In this document: positions 53,036-61,478 of the stretch, in pieces
Position numbering within the stretch: the stretch's first letter is position 1
How the letters are laid out: each line of letters starts with the position of its first letter
Assembly: GCA_003278815.1 (NCBI GenBank)
Contig: QCDB01000001.1
Span: 250,001-314,000 of the forward strand
Origin: SAR86 cluster bacterium AG-349-I13
GTDB lineage: Bacteria > Pseudomonadota > Gammaproteobacteria > Magnimaribacterales > TMED112
Direction of reading: 5' to 3'
Length of the DNA stretch: 64,000 nt
Notes under the pieces: model-generated
Seen by the model: the letters and a program-made list of their open reading frames with translations, nothing else
The model's database searches: none
What the model was told of the DNA's origin: nothing
Program-made: the position numbers and the translations under genes

Positions 53036-53947
53036 ATGTCAAATACTTACTGGTTAAACGGAAAATATATTCAAAAAGAAGATGCTTATATTAGCCCTCT
53101 TACCCATACACTACACTATGGTCTTGGGGCTTTTGAGGGTGTGAGATCATACATTTCTCATGATAAAAAATCCGTAAATATCTTTAGATTAAAAGAACAT
53201 ACTGAAAGACTTTTTGAATCAGCAAAAATTATCAATGTTGCTATTAATCATTCTATTGATGAAGTTATGGAAGCTCAGCTAGGCGTTATAAAAAAATCTG
53301 AATTGCACGATGCTTACATAAGACCTCTTATATATCTGAATGACGAAAGACTGGGCCTAGATATAGATGATATGCAATCACACTTGATGATTTCTTGTTG
53401 GGAATGGCCGTCGTATTTTGGTTCTAAAGCACTAGAAGAAGGGATTGACGTAATGGTTTCTTCATTCACTAGACAGTTTCCAAATAGTCTGATGACCAAA
53501 GGTAAAATTTCTGGTGGATATGTAAATGGGGTGATGGCACATGATCAAGCCAAAAGAAATGGCTATCAAGAAGCAGTGTTGTTAGATACCAATGGATTTG
53601 TTGCAGAGGGTAGTGGCCAAAATATATTTTTAATAAAAGATCAAAAAGTAATAACTCCAGAACTTACTTGTTGCTTGAATGGAATAACTAGAAGATCTGT
53701 AATGAAGATTGCAGCTGATCTTGGCCACGAAGTGCTTGAGAGAAAAATTACCAGAGACGAACTTTATACTGCTGATGAATTATTTTTCAGTGGTACAGCT
53801 GTTGAAATCACACCAATTAAATCAGTTGATAAAATTGATATAAGTGCAGGAAGTAGAGGTGAAATTACAACAAAGATTCAATCAATCTATCTTGATGCTG
53901 TTAGAGGCAATGCTGATCAATATTCTGATTGGCTCTCTAAGGTTTAA
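53036..53947 (+). CDS. ilvE: Branched-chain amino acid aminotransferase
   Basis: This class IV PLP aminotransferase acts on Val, Leu and Ile and their keto acids. The N-terminal SPLTHTLHYGLGAFEGVRSY (about 20-39), the PLP lysine near 157 (KGKISGGYVNG), DTNGFVAEGSGQNIFLI and the TAVEITPIKSVD region are typical. The 303 residues match. Its stop shares a base with the start of the glycosyltransferase gene (TAATG), an unusual link between amino-acid metabolism and a surface-glycan set. Confidence 0.96.
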   Translation: MSNTYWLNGKYIQKEDAYISPLTHTLHYGLGAFEGVRSYISHDKKSVNIFRLKEHTERLFESAKIINVAINHSIDEVMEAQLGVIKKSELHDAYIRPLIYLNDERLGLDIDDMQSHLMISCWEWPSYFGSKALEEGIDVMVSSFTRQFPNSLMTKGKISGGYVNGVMAHDQAKRNGYQEAVLLDTNGFVAEGSGQNIFLIKDQKVITPELTCCLNGITRRSVMKIAADLGHEVLERKITRDELYTADELFFSGTAVEITPIKSVDKIDISAGSRGEITTKIQSIYLDAVRGNADQYSDWLSKV

Positions 53948-55179
53948 TGCCTAGTTTAAAAATTGCTCTACTAAGTTATAGAAGTGATCCTTATTCTGGT
54001 GGACAAGGTATATATATCAAGAATTTGTCGGAGTCCTTACATGATAGAGGGCACGAAATTACAATTTTTTCTGGAAATCCTCTACCTGATGTTAGCAAGG
54101 CTATAAAAGTAGAAAAAATCGAGACACCAGGTTTTTTTGAGACATTTGATTCTTTGGAGAGGTTAAAAATTTTTAGTTCGTTAGAAAAAAATAGACTTAA
54201 CTTTCTAGATTTCTTTGAAACATTTACAGGAACTTTTACTGAGCCAGTTTTTTTTGGTGAGAGATTAGTAAATAACAAGTTCTTTCAAGAATCAGTTGAT
54301 GAATTTGATATTTTTCACGATAACCAATCGATAAGTAGTTATCCAGAGACAGTCCTAAAAAAACTTGTCACAACATTGCATCATCCCATACACGTTGACA
54401 AAGAAATTGATTTAGCAAGTGAAATGAATTTTTTTTCAAAACTAGCAATTAAGCGATGGTATTCTTTCTTGAACTTTCAAAAAAAGAATCTAGAGGGCGT
54501 TCAAAAAGTAATTTCTCCTTCGGTCTCATCAAAAAAAGATATTTGTCGATACTTTGATTATCCTGCCAGCAATATATCCGTTATTTGGAATGGAATAAAT
54601 CTAGACGACTGCAAGTTTCATCATAGAGAAAAATTCAGTGCAAATTTTGTAACAATTATTAGTTCAGATGTCCCTATGAAGAATTTAAAAACTTTACTCA
54701 AAGCTTTGTATCTACTTAAAGAAGAAGGTTTAAATGCAAACTTAACCATCATTGGCGATCTTAGAGAAGAAAATAAAAAGTTAATAAAAAATTTGGATTT
54801 AACTAATGAAATTAGCTACAAAAGCAAATTAACAAGAGCAGAATTAATTCAATCATTAAATCATGCCGATATTGGAATAGCACCCTCTACATATGAAGGT
54901 TTTGGATTTCCTTTGGTCGAAATGATAGCAACTGGTTTGCCAGTGATAGTTTCTGATAAAGCTTCACTACCGGAATTAGCTGGAAATGCTGGTTTAATAT
55001 TCGATTCTGAGGACAGCATTGATTTGAAAGAAAAAATGAAAGAACTTATTGAAAATAACAAATTAAGAAATAAGTTAACTGAAAATTCAAAATTAAGAAG
55101 AGATGATTTTTTTGGGTGGGACGAGTATGCTAAGAAGCTTGAGGATCTCTACAAAGAAATAATCAGTGGAAACGTTTAA
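53947..55179 (+). CDS. GT4-family glycosyltransferase
   Basis: This is a GT-B fold retaining glycosyltransferase, cytoplasmic, using a nucleotide sugar. The N-terminal loop YRSDPYSGGQGIYIKNLSE binds the donor phosphate. An N-terminal domain of about 200 residues precedes the donor domain, where PSTYEGFGFPLVEMIATGLP (about 316-335) has the EX7E motif. The 410 residues match. It starts on the ilvE stop and overlaps the following methyltransferase by 14 nt. Acceptor and donor are unknown; neighbours suggest a lipid-linked or LPS-related glycan. Confidence 0.88.
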   Translation: MPSLKIALLSYRSDPYSGGQGIYIKNLSESLHDRGHEITIFSGNPLPDVSKAIKVEKIETPGFFETFDSLERLKIFSSLEKNRLNFLDFFETFTGTFTEPVFFGERLVNNKFFQESVDEFDIFHDNQSISSYPETVLKKLVTTLHHPIHVDKEIDLASEMNFFSKLAIKRWYSFLNFQKKNLEGVQKVISPSVSSKKDICRYFDYPASNISVIWNGINLDDCKFHHREKFSANFVTIISSDVPMKNLKTLLKALYLLKEEGLNANLTIIGDLREENKKLIKNLDLTNEISYKSKLTRAELIQSLNHADIGIAPSTYEGFGFPLVEMIATGLPVIVSDKASLPELAGNAGLIFDSEDSIDLKEKMKELIENNKLRNKLTENSKLRRDDFFGWDEYAKKLEDLYKEIISGNV

Positions 55180-55861
55180 TTTTAATTCACTAAATTTAAA
55201 GAAAATTAAAACTGCCATTGATGTGGGTTGTGGCAACGGAAGACACCTAAAATCTCTAGGATTTCGACTAACAAATGCAAAAATTACAGGTATAGATCAA
55301 TCTACTCAAGAAATTAAAAAATTACAGGACGAGTTTTCTGAACATATTTGCAAAAATCAAAACATATATAAATTTTTAATGGGAGACGTTAGAAGCATTG
55401 AGATAGAGGATAATTCACAAGACTTGGTTATATGTTCTGAAGTTTTGGAGCATGTCCCTAACTTTAGAGATGTACTTAAAGAATGTTATAGGATACTCAA
55501 ACCTGGTGCAGTCATGCTAATTAGTGTTCCTAGTTATTTGCCAGAGAGCTTATGTTGGAAGTACTCGAAAGAGTATATGCAAACACCGGGGGGACATATA
55601 AGAATCTTTAAAAAAGAATTTCTCAAAGAATGTTTTAAAGAATTGGATTTAAAGCTTTTTAAACATCATCGTGAACATGCAATACATTCAGTTTATTGGA
55701 TTTTAAGAGCTCGAAATAATATGCAAGAGAATAAATTTTTAAAATCTTTACATGAACTACTAGTTAAACAAATGTTTGGCCAAGCAAATATTTCTCTTTT
55801 CATTGAGAAAATGTTGAATCCTTTCTTTGGAAAATCTGAGTGTTTCTATCTTAGAAAATGA
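55166..55861 (+). CDS. Class I SAM-dependent methyltransferase (Methyltransf_11 type)
   Basis: This Rossmann-fold methyltransferase has 231 residues. Motif I is AIDVGCGNGRHL (about 18-29), followed by the acidic GIDQS after strand 2, and motif IV DLVICSEVLEHVPNFRDVLKECYRILKPGG-like sequence. The start is GTG 55166, overlapping the glycosyltransferase gene by 14 nt. It ends in ATGA with the toroid-like gene. The substrate is unknown; position suggests a glycolipid or sugar intermediate. Confidence 0.88.
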   Translation: METFNFNSLNLKKIKTAIDVGCGNGRHLKSLGFRLTNAKITGIDQSTQEIKKLQDEFSEHICKNQNIYKFLMGDVRSIEIEDNSQDLVICSEVLEHVPNFRDVLKECYRILKPGAVMLISVPSYLPESLCWKYSKEYMQTPGGHIRIFKKEFLKECFKELDLKLFKHHREHAIHSVYWILRARNNMQENKFLKSLHELLVKQMFGQANISLFIEKMLNPFFGKSECFYLRK

Positions 55862-56832
55862 ATAATGAGTTAAAACAAGAATTAATTTCTGCAAAGAATT
55901 GGATACTCGAGAATCAAAAAGATAACGGCGAAATTCTTTGGGATGATAAAGGTAAATGGGATTTTTGGGACCATTGTGAATGCTTAATTGCTTTATCAAT
56001 TTATGAAGAATGGGACGCGTTCAAAAAAGGGTTAGATTTCTGTTTAAATAAAATTGATCAGGACGGCCTAGTTAAATCTCAGTATGTAAATGGAAAAATA
56101 ACTCAAGATTATTATGAAGCACATCATGCCCCATATATTTACTTACCACTTTTACAAAAGTATTTTATAGATAATGATTTGGACTATTTATGTTCCTATA
56201 GGTCTGAGATACATCAAATATTCAAAGGGACATCAAAATTCAAAGATTCTGAGGGATATTATCATTGGGCATTAGATAAAAATGGCTTGGCTGACGATTC
56301 TTTAGTTACGTCATCATGTTCTCTTGAACTATCTAGAAGAGCTTATAATAAAATTTGCGAGTTAATTGAAGATAAGCAATTTACTCATAATGAAGCAATA
56401 ATTTCACCAAATAAGTTGAGATCTAAAAAGTTTGATCGTGGCGGTATAAGTAGAGCAAGGTTTTCCATGGATTCCTACTACCCGATTTTATGTAATTGCG
56501 GAACACAGGAAGACGCAACTGAGTTCTTAAATAAGTTTTATGTAGAGGGTCTTGGTATCAAATGTGTAGAGGAAGAACCATGGGTAACATTCGCTGAATC
56601 TTCAGAGTGTATTATGGCTCTTCATAAAATTGGATTAACAAAAATAGCAAAAAAAATATTTTCTGAGGTCTTAAAACATAAAAATCCAAAAGGATATTTT
56701 CCGACTGGGTACCAGTATGATCTCAAGGTTTACTGGCCTGAAGAAAATTCAACTTGGACTAATGCTGCAATAATAATGGCAGCCGATTGCCTCTATGATA
56801 TGACTGGTAAAGAAAAAGTTATTTTAATCTAA
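55858..56832 (+). CDS. Alpha/alpha-toroid (prenyltransferase/squalene-oxidase-repeat-like) protein, function unknown
   Basis: This 324-residue helical protein looks like the alpha/alpha toroid fold of terpene cyclases and prenyltransferase-repeat proteins. It has repeated helix pairs with SAKNWILENQKDNGEILW, EGLGIKCVEEEPWVTFAESSECIMAL and PKGYFPTGYQYDLKVYW, the W-x-x-Q-x-DG-like opening being typical of such repeats. No DxDD or DxDTT cyclase motif is evident. It is coupled to the methyltransferase (ATGA) and overlaps the convergent methyltransferase gene by 9 nt. It may bind or modify a polyprenyl- or sugar-linked substrate, but this is inference. Confidence 0.68.
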   Translation: MNNELKQELISAKNWILENQKDNGEILWDDKGKWDFWDHCECLIALSIYEEWDAFKKGLDFCLNKIDQDGLVKSQYVNGKITQDYYEAHHAPYIYLPLLQKYFIDNDLDYLCSYRSEIHQIFKGTSKFKDSEGYYHWALDKNGLADDSLVTSSCSLELSRRAYNKICELIEDKQFTHNEAIISPNKLRSKKFDRGGISRARFSMDSYYPILCNCGTQEDATEFLNKFYVEGLGIKCVEEEPWVTFAESSECIMALHKIGLTKIAKKIFSEVLKHKNPKGYFPTGYQYDLKVYWPEENSTWTNAAIIMAADCLYDMTGKEKVILI

Positions 56833-57420
56833 CAATACCAAACTCTTTACTCTTTCCTTTAAAACAAAACCATCAGCTAATGCCTTCAAAAAAATTTTCT
56901 TAGGAGCTTGACCTCCTTCCTCTTCGGTATCGTAGATGTCGTGAATCGCTAGAATTCCACCAGGTCTAAGTTTTGGCTTCCAATGGTAGTAATCACTTTG
57001 TGCTGATTCAAAAGTATGACTCCCATCAATAAAAATTAAATCTAAATCATTTGGGACATGAAAAGAGGCATCGATTGAAGACATAATCAAAGGCTCAATA
57101 TGATCTTCAAGGTTGAATTTCTTGATATTTGCTAAGAACATTGGAAGTGTATTTACTTGTTTTCTAGAAAAATCATAAATCTCCTCATCAAAATACTCTT
57201 CTCCAAATTGTTGCTCTTCAGAACCTTTATGATGATCAATTGAAAAAAGTTTAGAACCAACTTCTTTGCATGCCAAACCAATATAGCATGCAGATTTTCC
57301 ACAATAAGACCCAACCTCTACACATTTACCATTTTTAAATGAATTTTTACATGCTTCGTATAGTGCAATGCCTTCTTCTCGATCTAGAAAGCCTTTTATT
57401 TCAACAAATTTCTCAATCAT
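56824..57420 (-). CDS. Class I SAM-dependent methyltransferase (Methyltransf_24 type)
   Basis: This is a 198-residue methyltransferase of the CmcI/Methyltransf_24 type. Motif I is CVEVGSYCGKSACYIG (about 33-48). SIDHHKG follows strand 2, and LDLIFIDGSHTFESAQSDYYHWKPKLRPGG-like sequence near 128 has the metal-binding Asp/His pattern of this family. It starts 8 nt inside the lipid A acyltransferase gene's end, so the two are one operon. The substrate is unknown; sugars in cell-surface glycans are common for this family. Confidence 0.85.
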   Translation of the reverse strand: MIEKFVEIKGFLDREEGIALYEACKNSFKNGKCVEVGSYCGKSACYIGLACKEVGSKLFSIDHHKGSEEQQFGEEYFDEEIYDFSRKQVNTLPMFLANIKKFNLEDHIEPLIMSSIDASFHVPNDLDLIFIDGSHTFESAQSDYYHWKPKLRPGGILAIHDIYDTEEEGGQAPKKIFLKALADGFVLKERVKSLVLLD

Positions 57421-58273
57421 ATATTTCAGGTGCTTGAGATTTGAATCGTCTATGGTGCCATAAATAGTGTGCAGGTGCTTTAGTTACACTTTGTTCAATT
57501 ATTGCGTTAATGTTATCGGCAAAATTTTGTTTTGAAGATGCAATACTTGATATATCTTGAAATATAAATTTGTATCCATCTAAAGTTTTATAAAAATCTA
57601 AATAAATCAATTTACATTTTGTAACTTTTTTTAAAGTATATGGAACAGTTGTCGTAAGACATTTCTTATTAAAGAATTTTGATACAACAGATCTCTTATT
57701 TCTGTAGTCTTGATCAGGACCATATAGAACAGTTTTACCCTCTTTTAACCACTCTATCAATTGGCTTACATTCGAGTTAGAGGTAAGGCCTTTCATAGAC
57801 TTAAGGCGACCTCTTTGTTGAATTTTTTGTATTACTTCACTGTTGTTTGGCCTCTCCATACCATATATTGAAAATTTCTCTGAAATTAATCTTGCCGAGA
57901 GCTCCAAAAAAATACTATGTCTAAATAGTAAAAGAACACCCTCATTGTTATTTTGCGCGTCAATCAAAATCTCTTTATTTTCAAACTCACACTTATAGTT
58001 TTGAATTTGATCTCCTGCGTTCCACGCAAAATTATTTTCATATAGGGCTAAAAATGTGTCTTGCCAAATCTCTTCAATCAAATTCTCTCGCCACTTGGTA
58101 TCTCTCGTAGAAAAACAATAATTTATATTAGCTCTAATAATCTTTTTTCTTTTTTTCATTAATCTACCTAGCAATTTCCAAATAGGGGATTTTTTATTTG
58201 TAAAAATTGATCTTGGAAGAAAGCTTAAGAATTTAGTAAAAGAAATTAATGCAATAAGAATGATATTATTCAT
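57413..58273 (-). CDS. lpxL: Lipid A biosynthesis acyltransferase (LpxL/LpxM family)
   Basis: This inner-membrane acyltransferase adds a secondary acyl chain to Kdo2-lipid A. It has an N-terminal hydrophobic segment (about 3-20) and the catalytic HX4E motif, His119 and Glu124 (LFRHSIFLELS). GPDQDYRNKRSVVSKFF with the conserved Asp-Gln and a C-terminal YLWHHRRFKS are also present. The 286 residues are slightly short (about 305). Which acyl position is used cannot be decided. It is head to head with waaA, whose product makes its substrate, with no spacer between start codons. Confidence 0.92.
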   Translation of the reverse strand: MNNIILIALISFTKFLSFLPRSIFTNKKSPIWKLLGRLMKKRKKIIRANINYCFSTRDTKWRENLIEEIWQDTFLALYENNFAWNAGDQIQNYKCEFENKEILIDAQNNNEGVLLLFRHSIFLELSARLISEKFSIYGMERPNNSEVIQKIQQRGRLKSMKGLTSNSNVSQLIEWLKEGKTVLYGPDQDYRNKRSVVSKFFNKKCLTTTVPYTLKKVTKCKLIYLDFYKTLDGYKFIFQDISSIASSKQNFADNINAIIEQSVTKAPAHYLWHHRRFKSQAPEIYD

Positions 58274-58290
58274 GTGATGTTTATTTTATA
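58264..58290. promoter_or_regulatory. Overlapping divergent -10 boxes of lpxL and waaA
   Basis: For waaA, TATTAT at 58264-58269 lies inside the first lpxL codons and would start RNA near 58276. For lpxL, the minus-strand TATAAA at 58290-58285 lies inside the first waaA codons and would start RNA near 58278. Both leaders would be 0-5 nt. The -35 regions are not obvious. Confidence 0.35.
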
Positions 58291-59509
58291 TAACTTAATT
58301 TATATTTTTTTATTACCTCTTTTAATTCTAAGAGACTTAATCACTATAGATGAGAATAAATTAAAAACAATTTTACAAAAGTTAGGTAAAAGCTACGCAG
58401 AACCAACTGCAGCATCAATTTGGTTGCATGGAGTAAGCCTTGGTGAAATAAAAATTCTGTCAACATTAGCCAAAAGATTAGATCATCAAGGCAATAAAGT
58501 ATTGATAACTTCCACCACTAATACGGGCCGAGCAGAATTAGAGAAAAACTTTAGTGATTCTAATATCAAATTCTTACCATTTCCGTATGATTTAAATTTC
58601 GTCCACAAAAAAATTATCAATAATTACAAGATCAAAAAAATTGTTTTATTCGAAAGTGAATTTTGGCCTAATTTGTTGAGCTTATCTTCTGACATAAAAA
58701 TCATCTCATTGAATACATCAATTTCTGATCAAAGCTTCTCCCGATACAAATCAATGAAATTTTTTACTTCATTTATATTTACTAAAATTGACCTTTTTCT
58801 AGCCCAATCAAAAGAGACAATCAATCGATTAAATTTCTTAGGAGCAACTAATACTAAGCTTCTGGGAAATATGAAAATAAATCCTGAAAATTACTTAACT
58901 GATGAAAATAAAAAAAATAAATATGCAAAAATTTTAGCTACTGATGTTTTGAATGTTGTTTTAGGTAGTTCACATGAAGGGGAGGAAGAATTCGCTATTG
59001 ATGCACTAAAGGGGCTCAAACTAAATTTAATCTTAGCTCCAAGACATCCTGAGAGAATCGACAGTGTTTTACAAGTAGTTAAATCAAAAGGATATAAGTC
59101 AGCAAAAGTGTCTGAGGTCGAACAGTATGATCAGATAAAAGATACCGATAACAAAACCATAACAATATTTGATGAGGTCGGAGATCTTATTAATTTATAC
59201 GCCGTAGCAGATCTAGCTATTGTTGCTGGCAGTATTATTTACGAAAAAGGCCATAATTTTATGGAGCCAATATTTGCTGATACATTGTGCATCACTGGTT
59301 CTAAATTACGTAATTACAAACAATTAAAAAAAGATCTATGTGATTCCAACATTATTGAGACATTTGATACAAAAAACCAGTTAAGAGCTTTAGTTGTTAA
59401 ATATAAAGATTCAAAAATCAGAAATGAAAAACTACTTGCACAGAAAAAAACATTGGATGAGTTATCTGGCTCTTATAAACTCATTATTGACTCAATAAAT
59501 GACATATAA
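58277..59509 (+). CDS. waaA: 3-deoxy-D-manno-octulosonic acid (Kdo) transferase
   Basis: WaaA adds Kdo residues to lipid IVA in the inner membrane. The N-terminal anchor MFILYNLIYIFLLPLLILRD (GTG 58274 one codon earlier is also possible), the acceptor-side motif IWLHGVSLGEIK (about 47-58), LFESEFWPNLL (about 125-135) and the donor-domain GSSHEGEEEFA and APRHPERI are family hallmarks. The 410 residues are slightly short. It overlaps miaA by 11 nt and begins a waaA-miaA-hflK-hflC-purA run. Confidence 0.94.
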   Translation: MFILYNLIYIFLLPLLILRDLITIDENKLKTILQKLGKSYAEPTAASIWLHGVSLGEIKILSTLAKRLDHQGNKVLITSTTNTGRAELEKNFSDSNIKFLPFPYDLNFVHKKIINNYKIKKIVLFESEFWPNLLSLSSDIKIISLNTSISDQSFSRYKSMKFFTSFIFTKIDLFLAQSKETINRLNFLGATNTKLLGNMKINPENYLTDENKKNKYAKILATDVLNVVLGSSHEGEEEFAIDALKGLKLNLILAPRHPERIDSVLQVVKSKGYKSAKVSEVEQYDQIKDTDNKTITIFDEVGDLINLYAVADLAIVAGSIIYEKGHNFMEPIFADTLCITGSKLRNYKQLKKDLCDSNIIETFDTKNQLRALVVKYKDSKIRNEKLLAQKKTLDELSGSYKLIIDSINDI

Positions 59510-60446
59510 ATTTGATACTCCTGCAATTTTTTTAATTGGTCCGACAGCTTCTGGTAAAACAGATACTTCAATAAGATTAGCTGAAAAATTTCCATTCGAA
59601 ATTATAAGTGTTGATAGTGCTATGGTGTTTGAGGATATGAATATTGGTACATGCAAACCTAGCGAGCAAGATCTTCAAAGAGTACCCCATCATCTAATAA
59701 ACATTTTGAAACCTGATGCTAAGTTTGATGTAGGAGTTTTCATTAATCACGTAGAATCTGCGGTTAAAACGATTATTCAGAATAATAAAATTCCGCTATT
59801 TGTAGGTGGAACTATGATGTTTCATAAAGTGCTTTTTGATGGAATGCATGATTTTCCGCGAGACGAAAACTTAAGAGAAGAAATTACTCATATAAAACAG
59901 AAGAATGGTTATGAACTTCTCTTAAATGAGTTAAAACAGCTGGATTTTGAAACTTTTCAATTGATTGACAAAAAAAACCCAAGGCGTGTAGAAAGAGCAC
60001 TAGAAATCATTAAATTAACGAACACAAAACTATCTCTGCTCAAGAAAGAGCCATCTAACAAGTTTTTCGATAGTCAGAAGTGTTTGATCTTAGGAATGAA
60101 TGATTCAAAAAAAGAGCTCGACATAGCTGCAGAGAGGAGACTAAAAAACATTATTAAAGAAGGATTATTAAATGAGCTTGAGAAATTAATAAATACCTAT
60201 AAATTAACCTCAGAATCACATAGTATGAATTCAATAAATTACAAACAATTCTTTCCACATGTAGAAGGCTCTATATCACTTGAACACGCATTTCAAGACG
60301 CATTTAGTGCTACAAAGAAATTGATTAAGACGCAACAAACATGGATGAAAAAATTTAATATTACTTTAACTAAAATTGGCAAAGATCAAAATGAATCAAC
60401 GTTTTTTTCTGATACAATAGAAACTTATCTTAAGGAGCTTAAATAA
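59499..60446 (+). CDS. miaA: tRNA dimethylallyltransferase
   Basis: MiaA transfers the dimethylallyl group to N6 of A37 in UNN-decoding tRNAs. The P-loop IFLIGPTASGKTDTSIRLA (about 10-28), ISVDSAMVFEDMNIGTCKPS and the region PRRVERALEII near 164 identify it. VGGTMMFHKVLFDG replaces the usual VGGTGLYxKALLxG, a mild variation. The 315 residues match. The hflK ATG follows immediately after its stop; the hfq and hflX genes normally in between are missing. Confidence 0.95.
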   Translation: MTYKFDTPAIFLIGPTASGKTDTSIRLAEKFPFEIISVDSAMVFEDMNIGTCKPSEQDLQRVPHHLINILKPDAKFDVGVFINHVESAVKTIIQNNKIPLFVGGTMMFHKVLFDGMHDFPRDENLREEITHIKQKNGYELLLNELKQLDFETFQLIDKKNPRRVERALEIIKLTNTKLSLLKKEPSNKFFDSQKCLILGMNDSKKELDIAAERRLKNIIKEGLLNELEKLINTYKLTSESHSMNSINYKQFFPHVEGSISLEHAFQDAFSATKKLIKTQQTWMKKFNITLTKIGKDQNESTFFSDTIETYLKELK

Positions 60447-61478
60447 ATGAGTTGGAATCCAAACGACAATGATCCTTGGGGCAGAAAAAATTCTCCCCCA
60501 GATCTAGATGACGCAATCAAACAATTAAGAAAAATGTTTTTTTCTGGCAATACAGGCGGAGGAGGCTCCAAAGGAGGAGGCACAAGCTTTAAGTTTAACT
60601 TTAAGTTTTTTTCATATCTCTTAATGGGATTGCTGGTACTGTATGTTTTTCTCGGAGTCAGAATAGTTAACGAGGCTGATAGATTGGTTGTTCTTACTTT
60701 AGGTAAATACAACCGAGTTCTGGGCCCGGGTCTACAATTCCATTTCCCTGTAATTGAAGAGGTATATGCTGAAGAGAATGTGTCAAAGATCAGAACTTTT
60801 GTATTGCCAACAAATATGTTAACTCGAGATGAAAATATTGTTGATATCGAACTTAACGTCCAGTATACGATCAGTGACTTAGTTAAGTACTCACTTAATG
60901 TTGAAGATCCTGAAATTACAATAAGACAAGCAACTGAAAGTGCTCTAAGGCATGTTGTGGGAGAAAATAATATGGATAACTTGCTAACATCGGGTGCAGC
61001 TGCAATAAGTTCAGGTATATTGCTGAGGCTTGAAGAATATTTGGATATTTATGATGCTGGTATATCAGTTCAACAAGTTAATATTGAGCAAAGACAACCA
61101 CCAGCAGAAGTTATCGATTCTTTTAGAGATGTGGTTGCAGCAAGAGAAGATAAAGAAAGATTAAGAAACGAAGCTGAAAAATATGAACTATCAATTGTCC
61201 CACAAGCTAGGGGAGAAGCACAAAGACAACTGCAAGACGCTGAAGCGTATAAACAAAAAGTAATTGCCGTAGCTGAGGGTGAAGCTGAAAGATTCAAAGC
61301 ACTTTTAATTGAATACGATAAAGCTCCTGAAGTAACAAGAGAAAGATTATATATTGATGCACTAGAGGATGTGCTCTCTTCAAGTACAAAAGTCATGATA
61401 GATGTCGAGGGAGGCAATAATTTACTTTATCTTCCGCTAGATCAACTCATCAAAAAACAGGAGGAAGATGATGAATAG
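60447..61478 (+). CDS. hflK: FtsH protease modulator HflK
   Basis: HflK is a membrane SPFH (prohibitin-like) protein that forms a cage with HflC around FtsH. The hallmark N-terminus is SWNPNDNDPWGRK with a Gly-rich stretch (NTGGGGSKGGG), then a TM helix at about 50-70. The SPFH domain follows (ADRLVVLTLGKYNRVLGPGL), and a long helical region with RDVVAAREDKERLRNEAE. The 343 residues are shorter than E. coli (419), mainly at both ends. It abuts miaA and overlaps hflC by about 8 nt. Confidence 0.95.
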   Translation: MSWNPNDNDPWGRKNSPPDLDDAIKQLRKMFFSGNTGGGGSKGGGTSFKFNFKFFSYLLMGLLVLYVFLGVRIVNEADRLVVLTLGKYNRVLGPGLQFHFPVIEEVYAEENVSKIRTFVLPTNMLTRDENIVDIELNVQYTISDLVKYSLNVEDPEITIRQATESALRHVVGENNMDNLLTSGAAAISSGILLRLEEYLDIYDAGISVQQVNIEQRQPPAEVIDSFRDVVAAREDKERLRNEAEKYELSIVPQARGEAQRQLQDAEAYKQKVIAVAEGEAERFKALLIEYDKAPEVTRERLYIDALEDVLSSSTKVMIDVEGGNNLLYLPLDQLIKKQEEDDE

